A program made the position numbers and the translations under genes. This document shows, piece by piece, positions 17,513-26,760 of a stretch of DNA of 64,000 nucleotides. Below the pieces are notes generated by a model, which saw nothing but the letters and a program-made list of their open reading frames with translations, had not been told where the DNA came from and made no database searches. How positions within the stretch are numbered: position 1 is the first letter of the stretch; each line of letters opens with the position of its first letter. The DNA is taken from the NCBI GenBank assembly GCA_002284855.1, contig CP015603.1:744001-808000 (forward strand), written 5' to 3'. This DNA comes from Actinobacteria bacterium IMCC25003 (lineage in GTDB: Bacteria > Actinomycetota > Actinomycetes > Nanopelagicales > Nanopelagicaceae).

Positions 17513-18211
17513 TTAGTTTAGGGGAGCAGGGGCTGTACCACCAAGGCGCACAGGCGCCCAGCGCTGACCCTCATGTGAATCTGGATACTTTTCCTGAACT
17601 TCATGGAGCATTGCCAGCATTGTTTCGCGCAATAGCTTCTCGCCGGCTTCGACATCTGATTTCTTATCAAAGTAGAGAGGTTTGCCGAAAGCGACAGTGA
17701 TTGGCACATTCTTTCGTCGCAGGTCTCGCTTGACCTTCTTAGTCCAGATTCGCTGAGAACCCCACACAATCGTTGGGATCACCGGGACACCCGCGCCCAT
17801 CGCAAGGCGAACTGCTCCAGATTTCAACTCTTTAATCTCAAAGCTGACCGAAATTGTGCCTTCGGGAAATATTCCAATAATCTCACCAGCACGCAATGCG
17901 CGAAGAGCGGTGACGAATGATGCAGAACCATTGGCGCGATCGACGGATATGTGGTGCATTCCGCGCATCAATGGACCAGCTAGCTTGTTATCAAAGATCT
18001 CTTTCTTCGCCATAAAGCGCACATAACGTCCAGCAGGAAGTGCCGCTGTTCCAGTGAGTGCAAAATCCAAGTAACCGATGTGATTAATTGCAAGGATTGA
18101 TCCGCCATCGCGAGGGATATTTTCTTCACCCTGAAAATCAAACTTTAATCCCAGGTATTTCCAGAACCCTTTGATAGCGACAATTACTGGGGGATAGACG
18201 AGATCAGCCAC
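17513..18211 (-). CDS. 1-acyl-sn-glycerol-3-phosphate acyltransferase (PlsC family, second copy)
   Basis: About 232 residues from GTG 18211, which overlaps the lipA stop by a few bases; a longer frame from 18283 lies inside lipA. The LPLAT blocks are [11 protein letters not shown] (NHxxxxD), [16 protein letters not shown] and [13 protein letters not shown]. It should acylate lysophosphatidate or a related lysophospholipid at the inner membrane face. Its place in the lipoate operon may simply be historical, although both processes use acyl chains. Compared with the copy at 4528 it has a different N-terminus and more basic C-terminus. Confidence 0.87.
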   Translation of the reverse strand: MADLVYPPVIVAIKGFWKYLGLKFDFQGEENIPRDGGSILAINHIGYLDFALTGTAALPAGRYVRFMAKKEIFDNKLAGPLMRGMHHISVDRANGSASFVTALRALRAGEIIGIFPEGTISVSFEIKELKSGAVRLAMGAGVPVIPTIVWGSQRIWTKKVKRDLRRKNVPITVAFGKPLYFDKKSDVEAGEKLLRETMLAMLHEVQEKYPDSHEGQRWAPVRLGGTAPAPLN

Positions 18212-19136
18212 GCAGACTTCTCTTCTCAAGCGCTTGCTTGTAGAGGCGACCGGCTCGGTATGAGCTACGAACGAGTGGACCACTCATGACGCCGCTGAAA
18301 CCTATCTCGTCTGCTTCCTTGGCAAGCTCTACAAACTCATCAGGCTTCACCCAACGTTCAACTGGATGGTGCTTGTTTGTCGGACGAAGGTATTGAGTAA
18401 TAGTGATGAGATCGCAGCCCGCCGCATGGAGATCGACCAGCGCTTGTGAAATCTCTTCACGAGTTTCTCCGAGGCCCAGGATGAGATTCGACTTTGTAAT
18501 CAATCCAAATTCACGGGCTTGGGTAATAACGTTGAGTGAGCGTTCGTAAGTAAATGCAGGGCGAATTCGCTTAAAGATTCGCGGAACAGTTTCTAGGTTG
18601 TGAGCAAATACTTCAGGACGGGTTTCAAAAACTTCGTTGAGGTAGACAGGATTGCCGCTGAAATCTGGAGCAAGCATTTCAACTCCGGTACCAGGATTTA
18701 ACTCGTGGACCTTTCGAATCGTCTCTGCATAAAGCCAAGCACCTTCATCATCAAGATCATCACGAGTAACGCCAGTAATGGTCGCGTACTTCAAACCCAT
18801 TGATTGCACAGATTCTGCAACGCGACGAGGTTCATCGCGATCGAGTTCTTCTGGCTTTCCTGTATCGATATTGCAAAAATCGCAACGACGAGTACAACGC
18901 TCTCCACCGATGAGGAAAGTTGCTTCTTTATCCTCCCAGCATTCAAAGATATTTGGACATGCTGCTTCTTGGCAGACGGTGTGAAGTCCTTCGCTCTTCA
19001 CGAGCGATCGCAAGCGTGTGTACTCGGGGCCCATGTTGGCGCGGGTTTTAATCCACTCGGGCTTACGCTCAATTGGAGTTTCAGTATTGCGCGCTTCGAT
19101 ACGAAGAAGTTTGCGACCTTCGGGTGCGATTGTCAT
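18204..19136 (-). CDS. lipA: Lipoyl synthase
   Basis: This 310-residue radical-SAM enzyme inserts two sulfur atoms into octanoyl groups on lipoyl domains. The auxiliary cluster motif [12 protein letters not shown], the SAM cluster motif [10 protein letters not shown] and the C-terminal RSSYRAG with its conserved Ser ligand are present. It overlaps lipB by 4 bases (ATGA type), giving a lipB-lipA operon. Substrates in this window include the two-lipoyl E2 at 25 kb; the GcvH partner of gcvT is not in the window. Confidence 0.96.
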   Translation of the reverse strand: MTIAPEGRKLLRIEARNTETPIERKPEWIKTRANMGPEYTRLRSLVKSEGLHTVCQEAACPNIFECWEDKEATFLIGGERCTRRCDFCNIDTGKPEELDRDEPRRVAESVQSMGLKYATITGVTRDDLDDEGAWLYAETIRKVHELNPGTGVEMLAPDFSGNPVYLNEVFETRPEVFAHNLETVPRIFKRIRPAFTYERSLNVITQAREFGLITKSNLILGLGETREEISQALVDLHAAGCDLITITQYLRPTNKHHPVERWVKPDEFVELAKEADEIGFSGVMSGPLVRSSYRAGRLYKQALEKRSLRG

Positions 19137-19804
19137 GCGCTCACCTTCATCAGAGTTTCGGTTAAGAACTTTTCTACAACGGGCGCTACTTCATTAATGG
19201 AGATATCCCTTGATAGCTCTTGCGCCATCGAGGTGACTTCCGCGTCATCAATGCCGCAGGGGATGATTCTATTGAATGCTCCGAGCTCCGGATTCACATT
19301 GAGTGCGAAACCATGCATGGATACGCCCTGGGCCACACGGATACCAATCGCGGCAATCTTTCGATCTCCGCGTGCATCGCGGATCCAAACCCCTGAGCGA
19401 CCATCGACTCGCTGGGTAATTATTCCAAATTCCGAACAGACCTTGATGATCCCTGCTTCAATTTCACGGACAAATCCAACAAGTTCGGTGGGCTTTGCCA
19501 ATTTCACAATGGGATATCCAACGAGTTGTCCTGGTCCATGCCATGTAATTTTTCCACCACGATCGACATCAATAACTGGAGTTCCATCTGTTGGCTTTTC
19601 GATTTCAGATGTGCGTTTTCCAGCGGTGTATACAGATGGATGTTCGAGAAGAATCAGAGTATTGGGGCGAATTCCCTGTGCAACTTCTGAATGCATGAAG
19701 CGCTGATGTGCAAGAGCTTCTTCGTAAGGAACTAGGCCAAAGCGTTGCATTTCGATAGAAATATTGGAAATATCCCTTTCAGAGGAGGCGCTAACAACTG
19801 GCAC
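19133..19804 (-). CDS. lipB: Octanoyltransferase
   Basis: This 223-residue enzyme moves octanoate from acyl carrier protein to lipoyl-domain lysines. Family motifs are [26 protein letters not shown] (with the catalytic-region His and Lys), GRSGVWI, and the catalytic Cys and Lys equivalents in [16 protein letters not shown] and FNRIIPCGI. The start is a GTG with TAGGCT 6 bases upstream, so leaderless initiation is likely. It is the first gene of the lipB-lipA-plsC-DUF4191 operon. Confidence 0.95.
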   Translation of the reverse strand: MPVVSASSERDISNISIEMQRFGLVPYEEALAHQRFMHSEVAQGIRPNTLILLEHPSVYTAGKRTSEIEKPTDGTPVIDVDRGGKITWHGPGQLVGYPIVKLAKPTELVGFVREIEAGIIKVCSEFGIITQRVDGRSGVWIRDARGDRKIAAIGIRVAQGVSMHGFALNVNPELGAFNRIIPCGIDDAEVTSMAQELSRDISINEVAPVVEKFLTETLMKVSA

Positions 19805-19816
19805 AGGGACAGCCTA
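19805..19816 (-). promoter_or_regulatory. lipB: Leaderless -10 element, lipB
   Basis: TAGGCT (19816-19811 on the minus strand), 6 bases, then GTG 19804. A mirror copy, TAGGCT at 19821-19826 on the plus strand, lies 4 bases away and could serve the divergent MMPL gene. Confidence 0.5.
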
Positions 19817-19877
19817 AAGGTAGGCTAGCCCTCTCGCGAATTACGCATAAAACAAAGCCTGAAGGGCCTGATCTATC

Positions 19878-22031
19878 GTGTCTATAAGTACTGCTCAGAA
19901 ATCTCGTAAGCCATTTGCCATCGCAATGTTGGTCGTCATCGTCTGGTTCATGCTCACCGGCGTCTTCGGGCCTCTCTTTGGCAAGCTCACCTCAGTTCAA
20001 GAGAATAATAATTCATCATTTTTGCCAAAGGGCGCCGAGGCAACCCTCGCAGCTGATGAGATCAAGAAATTTTCACAACAAGATTCCTTTAACTTTCCCA
20101 CACTTATCCTCTTTGAAGGAAAGGTAAATCCTCAGGCGCTCGGAGCGATCAATGAGCATATGGCTGGGGTCGGAGCACTCACACTCGGTGGAACAGATGC
20201 CAAGATCTCTGATTATTTGGCACCCGGGCAAGTCATCTCAGTATTTCCATCACAAGATGGTCAAGCCATTTTGGCAAATGTTCCTCTCGATGGAAATGCA
20301 ATCTCAAAAGTTCTTCCAAACGATAAACCTGTCCTCCCAGCTGTGGTTGAAGCGCTTCGCGAGGACATCAAGCCAGTTGCTGAAGCAAATGGAGTTACTC
20401 ACTACGTAACCGGACCTGGCGGTCTGCTCGGCGACCTATTCGGAGCATTTGCAACTCTCGATTCATCACTTCTTCTGACCACGCTCGGAGTCGTCGCAAT
20501 CATTTTGATTGTGGTTTATCGCTCTCCAGTGCTGTGGATCATTCCTCTCCTTTCAGCGATGTTTGCTCTCACTACAGCAGGCGGCATCGTGTACTTGCTA
20601 GCAAAGAACAACATCATCGATGTTGATGGCCAGTCTCAGGGAATTCTCTCTGTATTGGTTATTGGTGCAGCGACCGACTATGCGCTTTTATTGATTGCGC
20701 GTTATCGCGAAGAGCTACATCATCACGAAAATCGCTTCGATGCGATGCGAGCTGCCTACAAGGGAGTTTGGGAACCTATCTTGGCTTCCGGTTCAACTGT
20801 CTCAATCTCACTCCTCATCCTTCTCTTTAGTCAGTTAACAAATACGGCAGGTCTTGGCCCAATCGGCGCCATCGGCATTGTCTGCGCAATGATCACAATT
20901 CTTACCTTGCTCCCAGCACTCCTCTTGTTATTCGGCCGCTGGATCTTCTGGCCACGCATTCCGCGAAATGATGGCGATGATCATGTGATGTCAGGAACTT
21001 GGTCAAAGGTTGGCGGAGCTATTGGTCGCAATCCTCGTAAGGCTTGGGTTATTTCTGGAACTGTTCTTCTGCTCTTCGCCTTTGCATCAACCACGTTGAA
21101 GGCTGATGGAATTGGAACTGTCGATACATTTACCGGCAACCCTGAATCTGTTGTTGGCCAGCGTCTACTTACTAAGCACTTCCCTGGTGGAGAAGGCGAT
21201 CCAACTCAGGTCGTTGTGAGCGTCGACAAGGTTGCTGCCGTTACTGCAGCCCTCAAGAATGCTCCAGGCGTTACCGGAGTAACACCACAGCTAGATGGAA
21301 TTCCTGTTCCGGGGCAACCACTTCCAGCAATGAAGGTGGTGGGCGATCGCGCAATTCTCAATGTCACCCTCGACAAGGCGCCTGATAGCGTCGAGGCAGG
21401 AAATGACATCCCTGAAATTCGACGTCTGGCACATGCTGCAGATTCAACATCGCTCGTAGGCGGTACAAGTGCCGTTTACTTCGATGTGCGTACTGCTAAT
21501 AAGCACGACAATAGAACAATTATTCCTATTATTTTATTTGTCATCACACTTATCCTCGGGCTACTGCTACGAAGCATCCTAAGCGCAGTGCTTCTTCTCG
21601 GAACGGTAGTTCTCTCATACTTTGCCACCCTTGGAGTCTGTGCACTTGTCTTCAACCATATCTTCGGCTTCGCTGGGGGAGATAACTCATTCCCTCTCTT
21701 CGCCTTTATCTTCTTGGTTGCGCTCGGCATCGATTACAACATCTTCCTGATGACTCGAGTTCGCGAAGAGTCACAGAAGATTGGCACACGCGCTGGAGTT
21801 ATTAAGGGCGTCACCGTCACAGGTGCCGTCATTACTTCAGCTGGAATCGTCCTCGCTGCAACATTCGCGGTCCTTGGACTGCTTCCACTGGTACCGCTTG
21901 CCGAGCTTGGCTTTGCAGTGGCATTTGGCGTATTGCTTGACACCATCATCGTTCGCTCGATTCTTGTACCAGCTCTCGTTCATGAGATTGGTCCAAAGAT
22001 CTGGTGGCCATCAAAGTTACAGAATAAGTAA
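19878..22031 (+). CDS. MMPL-family RND transporter
   Basis: This 717-residue membrane protein starts at GTG. It has two repeats of one helix, a large external domain and about five helices. Diagnostic segments are GAATDYALLLIARYREEL in the first half and VALGIDYNIFLMTRVREE in the second, each with the proton-relay Asp-Tyr pair. It resembles streptomycete and mycobacterial MmpL proteins, which export lipids or siderophores using the proton gradient. There is no long C-terminal domain. The substrate is unknown. The next gene starts 6 bases after its stop, suggesting one unit. Confidence 0.9.
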   Translation: MSISTAQKSRKPFAIAMLVVIVWFMLTGVFGPLFGKLTSVQENNNSSFLPKGAEATLAADEIKKFSQQDSFNFPTLILFEGKVNPQALGAINEHMAGVGALTLGGTDAKISDYLAPGQVISVFPSQDGQAILANVPLDGNAISKVLPNDKPVLPAVVEALREDIKPVAEANGVTHYVTGPGGLLGDLFGAFATLDSSLLLTTLGVVAIILIVVYRSPVLWIIPLLSAMFALTTAGGIVYLLAKNNIIDVDGQSQGILSVLVIGAATDYALLLIARYREELHHHENRFDAMRAAYKGVWEPILASGSTVSISLLILLFSQLTNTAGLGPIGAIGIVCAMITILTLLPALLLLFGRWIFWPRIPRNDGDDHVMSGTWSKVGGAIGRNPRKAWVISGTVLLLFAFASTTLKADGIGTVDTFTGNPESVVGQRLLTKHFPGGEGDPTQVVVSVDKVAAVTAALKNAPGVTGVTPQLDGIPVPGQPLPAMKVVGDRAILNVTLDKAPDSVEAGNDIPEIRRLAHAADSTSLVGGTSAVYFDVRTANKHDNRTIIPIILFVITLILGLLLRSILSAVLLLGTVVLSYFATLGVCALVFNHIFGFAGGDNSFPLFAFIFLVALGIDYNIFLMTRVREESQKIGTRAGVIKGVTVTGAVITSAGIVLAATFAVLGLLPLVPLAELGFAVAFGVLLDTIIVRSILVPALVHEIGPKIWWPSKLQNK

Positions 22032-22037
22032 TACCCG

Positions 22038-23045
22038 ATGCGCGTAGGAATTGCCGGTTACGGACTCGCTGGACGTTCATTTCATGCTCCCTTATTAAAA
22101 GGGTGCGGATTTGATGTCGCAACAGTTCTTACCGGCAATTCAACGCGCGCACGTCAGGCGAAGGAAGATTTTCCACTCGCCACAGTTGTCGAAAATCTGA
22201 CCGATTTATTGGCACAAAAGCTCGATTTAATGGTTATTGCAACTGCCAATTCATCCCACGTGGAATATGCCCTTGCCGCAATTGCTGCAGGAGTTCCAGT
22301 CGTTGTTGAGAAGCCAATGGGTCGCACTGTTTCTGAAACTCTTCACATACTCGACGCGGGTGAAAAATCTGGTGTTCCGGTTACCGCTTTCTATAACCGG
22401 CGGTGGGATAGCGATATGTTGACGCTCAAGAAGGTAGCTAGTAATGGCCTCATCGGAAAAGTTTTTCGTCTTGATTCACGTTTTGAACGGTACCGCCCTC
22501 AGCTAAACCCGTCAGCTTGGCGTGAAACTCTTACTCCTGAAGAAGGTGGCGGCTTACTCCTAGACCTTCAAACGCATTTGCTCTCAACGGCCCTTGATGC
22601 GTTTGGGCCTGCAGATCTCACCTATTCCAGTGTTCGAAAGATTCGAGGAGAGTCAGAAGACGATGTGGTTCTCAATCTCCGACATCACTCAGGCGTTGAT
22701 TCTTATTGTTCTGTCAGTGCAATTTCTGGGTCAACAGGCCCGCGCATTCGCGCACTAGGCACCGAAGGCGCTCTCATTATTGAAGAACTCGATCCACAAG
22801 AAGCTCTCCTACGAGCCGGAAATTATCCTGAAGGTGGAATCTGGCAGGTGCCTACTTCGTCCAAGGCATACATTCAACGCGGCGATCAACGCGAAGAGAT
22901 TCAGGCGGTACCCGGAAATTACGGGCACTTCTATTTAGAAGTTGCAGGTGCGCTCGAAGGCAAGAATCCGATGCCAGTGAGTAGAGATCAGATTCTCGCC
23001 GTTGCCTCCATCATTGATAAGGCGCGTGAAATCAGTGTCCGATAA
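22038..23045 (+). CDS. Gfo/Idh/MocA-family oxidoreductase
   Basis: 335 residues. The N-terminal NAD(P) Rossmann fold opens with RVGIAGYGLAGRSFHAPLL, the conserved VVVEKPMGRT Lys-Pro motif follows at about residue 95, and the C-terminal alpha/beta domain has the FRLDSRFERYRP strand and a GGGLLLDLQTHLLSTAL helix carrying the family His. Members oxidise or reduce sugars, inositols or similar polyols; the substrate is unassigned. It overlaps the downstream FAD oxidoreductase gene by about 11 bases. Confidence 0.88.
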   Translation: MRVGIAGYGLAGRSFHAPLLKGCGFDVATVLTGNSTRARQAKEDFPLATVVENLTDLLAQKLDLMVIATANSSHVEYALAAIAAGVPVVVEKPMGRTVSETLHILDAGEKSGVPVTAFYNRRWDSDMLTLKKVASNGLIGKVFRLDSRFERYRPQLNPSAWRETLTPEEGGGLLLDLQTHLLSTALDAFGPADLTYSSVRKIRGESEDDVVLNLRHHSGVDSYCSVSAISGSTGPRIRALGTEGALIIEELDPQEALLRAGNYPEGGIWQVPTSSKAYIQRGDQREEIQAVPGNYGHFYLEVAGALEGKNPMPVSRDQILAVASIIDKAREISVR

Positions 23046-24171
23046 GAAGGTAGCAGTTGTAGGCGCTGGCCTTGCAGGTTTGAGTGCAGCGATCACGCTG
23101 CAGGATGCCGGATGCGACGTTGAAGTCTTCGAATCATCAGATCGAGTCGGCGGCAGAGTTGCGACAGACCTTATCGATGGATATCGATTAGATCGAGGAT
23201 TCCAACTCATCAATTCACGCTATCCAGAGTTACTTCGTTTAGATGTGATCTCTGAACTTAATTTTATTGAAGCCTCACGAGCTATCGATATTTCAATCGA
23301 TCAGAAGATAATTTCTTTAGGCGATCCTCGCCACAACCCATTGTCAGCCCTGAACTCTGCAACTGGATCCATCTTTGCGAAGTTGAGTTTCATCGGTTAC
23401 CTCACCAGCGCATCAAAGTCTGGCCATTCAGTGGAAGATGAACTCTCGCGCTACGGCAATCTTTATCAACGTGTCCTCAAACCATTCCTATCAGGTGTCT
23501 TTCTCACCTCACCATCCAACGTAGATGCAGTGAGCGGCAAGGAGATTATTCGCTCCTTTATCTCTGGCAAGCCTGGTCTACCAGCGTTAGGCGCGGGGGA
23601 GCTAGCGAAGGCGATTGCTCGAAGAGTTCAGAAGATCCACCTCAATTCTCGTATTGATTCACTCAATGATGTGAAAGCTGATGCAGTGATCGTTGCGGCA
23701 GATTTAACTACTGCAGCACAGCTACTAGATATTCCCAACGTCCCCAAACTCGCATCAAGCACCACCTGGTATCACGAAGTTCCTTTTGAAATGACGCAAT
23801 CAAATCGACTACTGATTGATGGTCAGGCTCGCGGGCCAGTTATCAATTCGATAGCAATTTCGAATATGGTTCCGCACTACGCCCCCCTTGGAAAGACCTT
23901 GCTCTCATCGACAACCATTGAATTCGCTTCCGAATCAGAAGTGCGTAGACATCTTGCAACCATGTGGGGCGTTTCAACATCTGATTGGTCTCTCATCGCC
24001 AAGTATGAGATTCCAAAGTCATTGCCAATCTTTGGCGTCGGAACTCAAGGAGCTCACTCCGCAAAAATTGCAGATGGACTCTTTATTGCTGGTGATTATC
24101 GAACTGCGCCTTCACAGAATGGCGCACTCTTGTCGGGACGCCTTGCAGCGCAGGAGTTACTCCTGAATTAA
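23035..24171 (+). CDS. FAD-dependent amine-oxidase-superfamily oxidoreductase
   Basis: About 378 residues from GTG 23035 (GTG 23026 is an alternative). The N-terminal FAD motif is VAVVGAGLAGLSAAITL, then the second flavin motif DRVGGRVATDLIDGYRLDRGFQLI; the C-terminal flavin segment GLFIAGDYRTAPSQNGALLSGRLAA closes the fold. This is the protoporphyrinogen oxidase / phytoene desaturase / amine oxidase superfamily. No carotenoid or heme genes are adjacent, so no substrate is assigned. It is translationally coupled to the Gfo/Idh gene, and its 3' end overlaps the convergent epimerase by 15 bases. Confidence 0.85.
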   Translation: MSDKKVAVVGAGLAGLSAAITLQDAGCDVEVFESSDRVGGRVATDLIDGYRLDRGFQLINSRYPELLRLDVISELNFIEASRAIDISIDQKIISLGDPRHNPLSALNSATGSIFAKLSFIGYLTSASKSGHSVEDELSRYGNLYQRVLKPFLSGVFLTSPSNVDAVSGKEIIRSFISGKPGLPALGAGELAKAIARRVQKIHLNSRIDSLNDVKADAVIVAADLTTAAQLLDIPNVPKLASSTTWYHEVPFEMTQSNRLLIDGQARGPVINSIAISNMVPHYAPLGKTLLSSTTIEFASESEVRRHLATMWGVSTSDWSLIAKYEIPKSLPIFGVGTQGAHSAKIADGLFIAGDYRTAPSQNGALLSGRLAAQELLLN

Positions 24172-25047
24172 AGCTGTCAGTGCGTTAGTGATGTGTGGGT
24201 AATCCCAAGTAAAGCCAGCATCGGTGAGCGCTTGTGGAATGACCTTCTTACTTCCCAAAATTTCAGAGGAGAAACCACCGAGTGCAATCTTGAGTGCAAT
24301 GGCAGGAGCAGGAAAGAGTGCTGGGCGATGCATCGCACGAGCAAGTGCTGAAGTAAATTCTTGATTAGTTACTGGGTTTGGTGAAGTCAGATTTACTGGA
24401 CCCGAAACTCTATTTTCAAGTAAGAATGTAATGGCACGGATAACATCGTGGAGAGTGATCCAAGACCACCACTGCTTTCCATTGCCAAGCTTTCCGCCGA
24501 GACCTAAGCGAAAGAGTGGAAGCATCTTGCCGAGTGCGCCACCTGTGGGATCAAGCACCAAACCTGTACGAATCTTTACTGTGCGCACATCTGTCACAAG
24601 ATCCGCGGCGCCTTCCCATTCACGACAGACAGCTGCGAGAAAGTCATCTCCTACGCGATCTGCCTCAACGACGGAGCGGTTACCTGATTCGCCATACCAA
24701 CCGATGGCACTCGCTGAGATGAATACCTGTGGTTTTACCTCGTTCACTGCATGGGCCATGGCAGTAGTCCCAAGTAAGCGAGAGTTGAGAATTTCAGATT
24801 TGTATTTTTTGCTCCAACGCTTATCGCCGACACCGACACCAGCTAAGTGAATGACTGCATCGACTCCACGGAGAGCTTCAATATCTACATAACCAGACTT
24901 GGGATCCCACTGAATTTCATCGGGTGCTACGACGGGACGGCGAACAAATCGCTGAACTGTGTGGCCCTCGCTCTTGAGGTGACCGACGAGAGCTGTACCG
25001 ATAAGTCCTGAAGCACCCGTGATTGCAATGCGTTGTGGGACTGACAT
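24157..25047 (-). CDS. TIGR01777-family (SulA-like) NAD-dependent epimerase
   Basis: 296 residues. The extended-SDR glycine motif is TGASGLIGTALVGHL, and the family marker blocks are VIHLAGVGVGDKRW, SRLLGTTAM, SASAIGWYG and a C-terminal DUF1731-like tail (GSKKVIPQALTDAGF). The catalytic Tyr lies in the SAIGWYG segment as in relatives. In actinobacteria, including mycobacteria, this gene commonly follows the lipoyl E2 gene, as here 5 bases downstream. The reaction is unknown; a cell-division role is only historical naming. Confidence 0.87.
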   Translation of the reverse strand: MSVPQRIAITGASGLIGTALVGHLKSEGHTVQRFVRRPVVAPDEIQWDPKSGYVDIEALRGVDAVIHLAGVGVGDKRWSKKYKSEILNSRLLGTTAMAHAVNEVKPQVFISASAIGWYGESGNRSVVEADRVGDDFLAAVCREWEGAADLVTDVRTVKIRTGLVLDPTGGALGKMLPLFRLGLGGKLGNGKQWWSWITLHDVIRAITFLLENRVSGPVNLTSPNPVTNQEFTSALARAMHRPALFPAPAIALKIALGGFSSEILGSKKVIPQALTDAGFTWDYPHITNALTALIQE

Positions 25048-25052
25048 CGACC

Positions 25053-26741
25053 TTAGAGACCTAAATCTGCTTCGAATGCTCCACCTTCGAGGCGCTCTTT
25101 CAGAGTTACCAAGAAGCGTGCTGCATCGGCGCCATCTACTACGCGGTGATCGTAAGAGAGACCGAGGTAGACCATGAAACGGATAGCGATTGTCTCGCCA
25201 CCATCTTCGCCCTTCACAACCATTGGACGCTTTACAACTGCACCGAGTCCAAGGATTGCAACCTGTGGTTGGTTAATGATGGGTGTATCAAAGAGGGCGC
25301 CGCGTGAACCTGTATTGGTGAGGGTAAATGTTCCGCCACCGAGTTCATCGGGAGTGACCTTGTTATCGCGTGTGCGAGCTGCGAGATCTGCAATCTTGCG
25401 AGCTACGCCTCCCATGTTGAGATCGCCAGCGTTATGGATCACTGGAACTAAGAGTCCGCGTTCAGTATCAACTGCGATACCGAGGTGTTCTGCACCGTGA
25501 TAAATAATTTGATCACCTTCGACAGATGAGTTGAGAACTGGGTGTTGCTTCAAAGCTTCGCATACAGCAACTGCAAAGAATGGAAGGAAAGAGAGCTTAA
25601 CTCCCTCGCGCGCTTCAAATGTTGCCTTTGAGCGATCGCGCAGACGAGCAATCTTTGTGACATCTACTTCAATCACTGTTGTGAGTTGCGCAGAAACCTG
25701 AAGTGATTCGACCATGCGCGCTGCAATGACTTTGCGAAGACGTGACATAGTCACGGTTGTTCCGCGAAGTGGTGATGCAACAGGAGCTGCTGGTCGTGGT
25801 GCTGATGCCGCAGGAGCAGGAGCAGTTGGTGTAGCTGAAGGCCTCGGAGCCGCAGCCTCTACATCTTCCTTGCGGATACGTCCGCCGATTCCTGTTCCAC
25901 GTACTGATGCAAGGTTTACGCCAAGATCATTTGCGAGTTTGCGAACAATCGGAGTGACATAAGCATCTTGTGGTTGTGAAACTGGAGCAGCTGGCGCAAC
26001 AGGTGTTGGAGCAACTGGTGGTGGAGTTGGAGCAGCAGGGGCTGCAGCAACAGGTGTTGGTGTTGGTGTTGGTGCCACGGGAGCCGAAGCTGGAGGAGTT
26101 GGTGCCGCAGCTACAGGTGCAGCACCTGATACACCAATTAAACCAAGACGTGCGCCAACAGGAACAGTTGTATCAACTGCAACATCAATTGCAAGGAGTG
26201 TTCCTGCAACAGGTGAAGGGATTTCTGTATCGACTTTATCTGTAGAAACTTCGAGAAGCGCTTCATCAACTGCAACAGAATCACCAACGTTTTTGAGCCA
26301 ACGAGTAACTGTTCCTTCGCTTACTGATTCACCGAGCGCTGGCATTGTGATGACGGTTCCGCCACCTGCAGGTGCAGCAGGTGTTGCAACTGGCGCAGCA
26401 GGTGGGGGAGTTGGAGTTGCTGCCACTGGTGAAGGGGCTGGTGTTTCAATGACTGGAGCTGGTGCAGGCGCTGCTGCTGGAGCTGCTGGTGCCGAAGCAC
26501 CTGCGCTGTCAGCGATGACGGCAAGTTCTGCGCCGACTGCAACTGTTTGATCGACTCCGACAACAATCTTTGAAAGAATTCCTGCAACAGGTGAAGGGAT
26601 TTCTGTATCGACTTTATCTGTTGAAACTTCGAGGAGCGGTTCGTCGACAGCGACCATGTCGCCTTCGTTCTTGAGCCAACGTGTAACTGTTCCTTCACTA
26701 ACGCTCTCGCCGAGAGCTGGCATTGTTACTGAGAATGACAT
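25053..26741 (-). CDS. sucB: 2-oxoacid dehydrogenase E2 (dihydrolipoamide acyltransferase) with two lipoyl domains
   Basis: 562 residues. Two lipoyl domains (about residues 2-80 and 130-205), each with the lipoylated Lys in [12 protein letters not shown], are separated by Pro/Ala-rich linkers. A peripheral subunit-binding domain follows ([13 protein letters not shown]...[13 protein letters not shown]), then the catalytic domain ending in [16 protein letters not shown] with the His and Asp of the HxxxDG site. Annotated actinobacterial homologues are called SucB or DlaT; which 2-oxoacid complex it serves cannot be told here. AGGAG precedes the ATG. It lies 19 bases after lpdA in an lpdA-E2-epimerase operon. 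Confidence 0.93.
   Translation of the reverse strand: MSFSVTMPALGESVSEGTVTRWLKNEGDMVAVDEPLLEVSTDKVDTEIPSPVAGILSKIVVGVDQTVAVGAELAVIADSAGASAPAAPAAAPAPAPVIETPAPSPVAATPTPPPAAPVATPAAPAGGGTVITMPALGESVSEGTVTRWLKNVGDSVAVDEALLEVSTDKVDTEIPSPVAGTLLAIDVAVDTTVPVGARLGLIGVSGAAPVAAAPTPPASAPVAPTPTPTPVAAAPAAPTPPPVAPTPVAPAAPVSQPQDAYVTPIVRKLANDLGVNLASVRGTGIGGRIRKEDVEAAAPRPSATPTAPAPAASAPRPAAPVASPLRGTTVTMSRLRKVIAARMVESLQVSAQLTTVIEVDVTKIARLRDRSKATFEAREGVKLSFLPFFAVAVCEALKQHPVLNSSVEGDQIIYHGAEHLGIAVDTERGLLVPVIHNAGDLNMGGVARKIADLAARTRDNKVTPDELGGGTFTLTNTGSRGALFDTPIINQPQVAILGLGAVVKRPMVVKGEDGGETIAIRFMVYLGLSYDHRVVDGADAARFLVTLKERLEGGAFEADLGL
26201..26243. repeat. 43-base direct repeat inside the E2 gene (copy 1)
   Basis: These 43 bases are identical to 26579-26621 and lie in the second lipoyl domain. 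The offset of 378 bases is in frame (126 codons). Confidence 0.85.
26579..26621. repeat. 43-base direct repeat inside the E2 gene (copy 2)
   Basis: This is the identical counterpart of 26201-26243 in the first lipoyl domain. Similarity continues on both sides with mismatches. Confidence 0.85.
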
Positions 26742-26760
26742 CGCTATTTTCTCCTCTTAC

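Noticed and set aside
25970-26245. A 91-residue plus-strand frame rich in Gln, Leu and Val inside the E2 gene
   Set aside because: It is the antisense reading of Pro/Ala-rich linkers between lipoyl domains; no start signals or independent coding pattern.
26201-26621. Direct repeat as a possible insertion-sequence or transposon footprint
   Set aside because: It is in frame within two homologous protein domains, with no target duplication or transposase.
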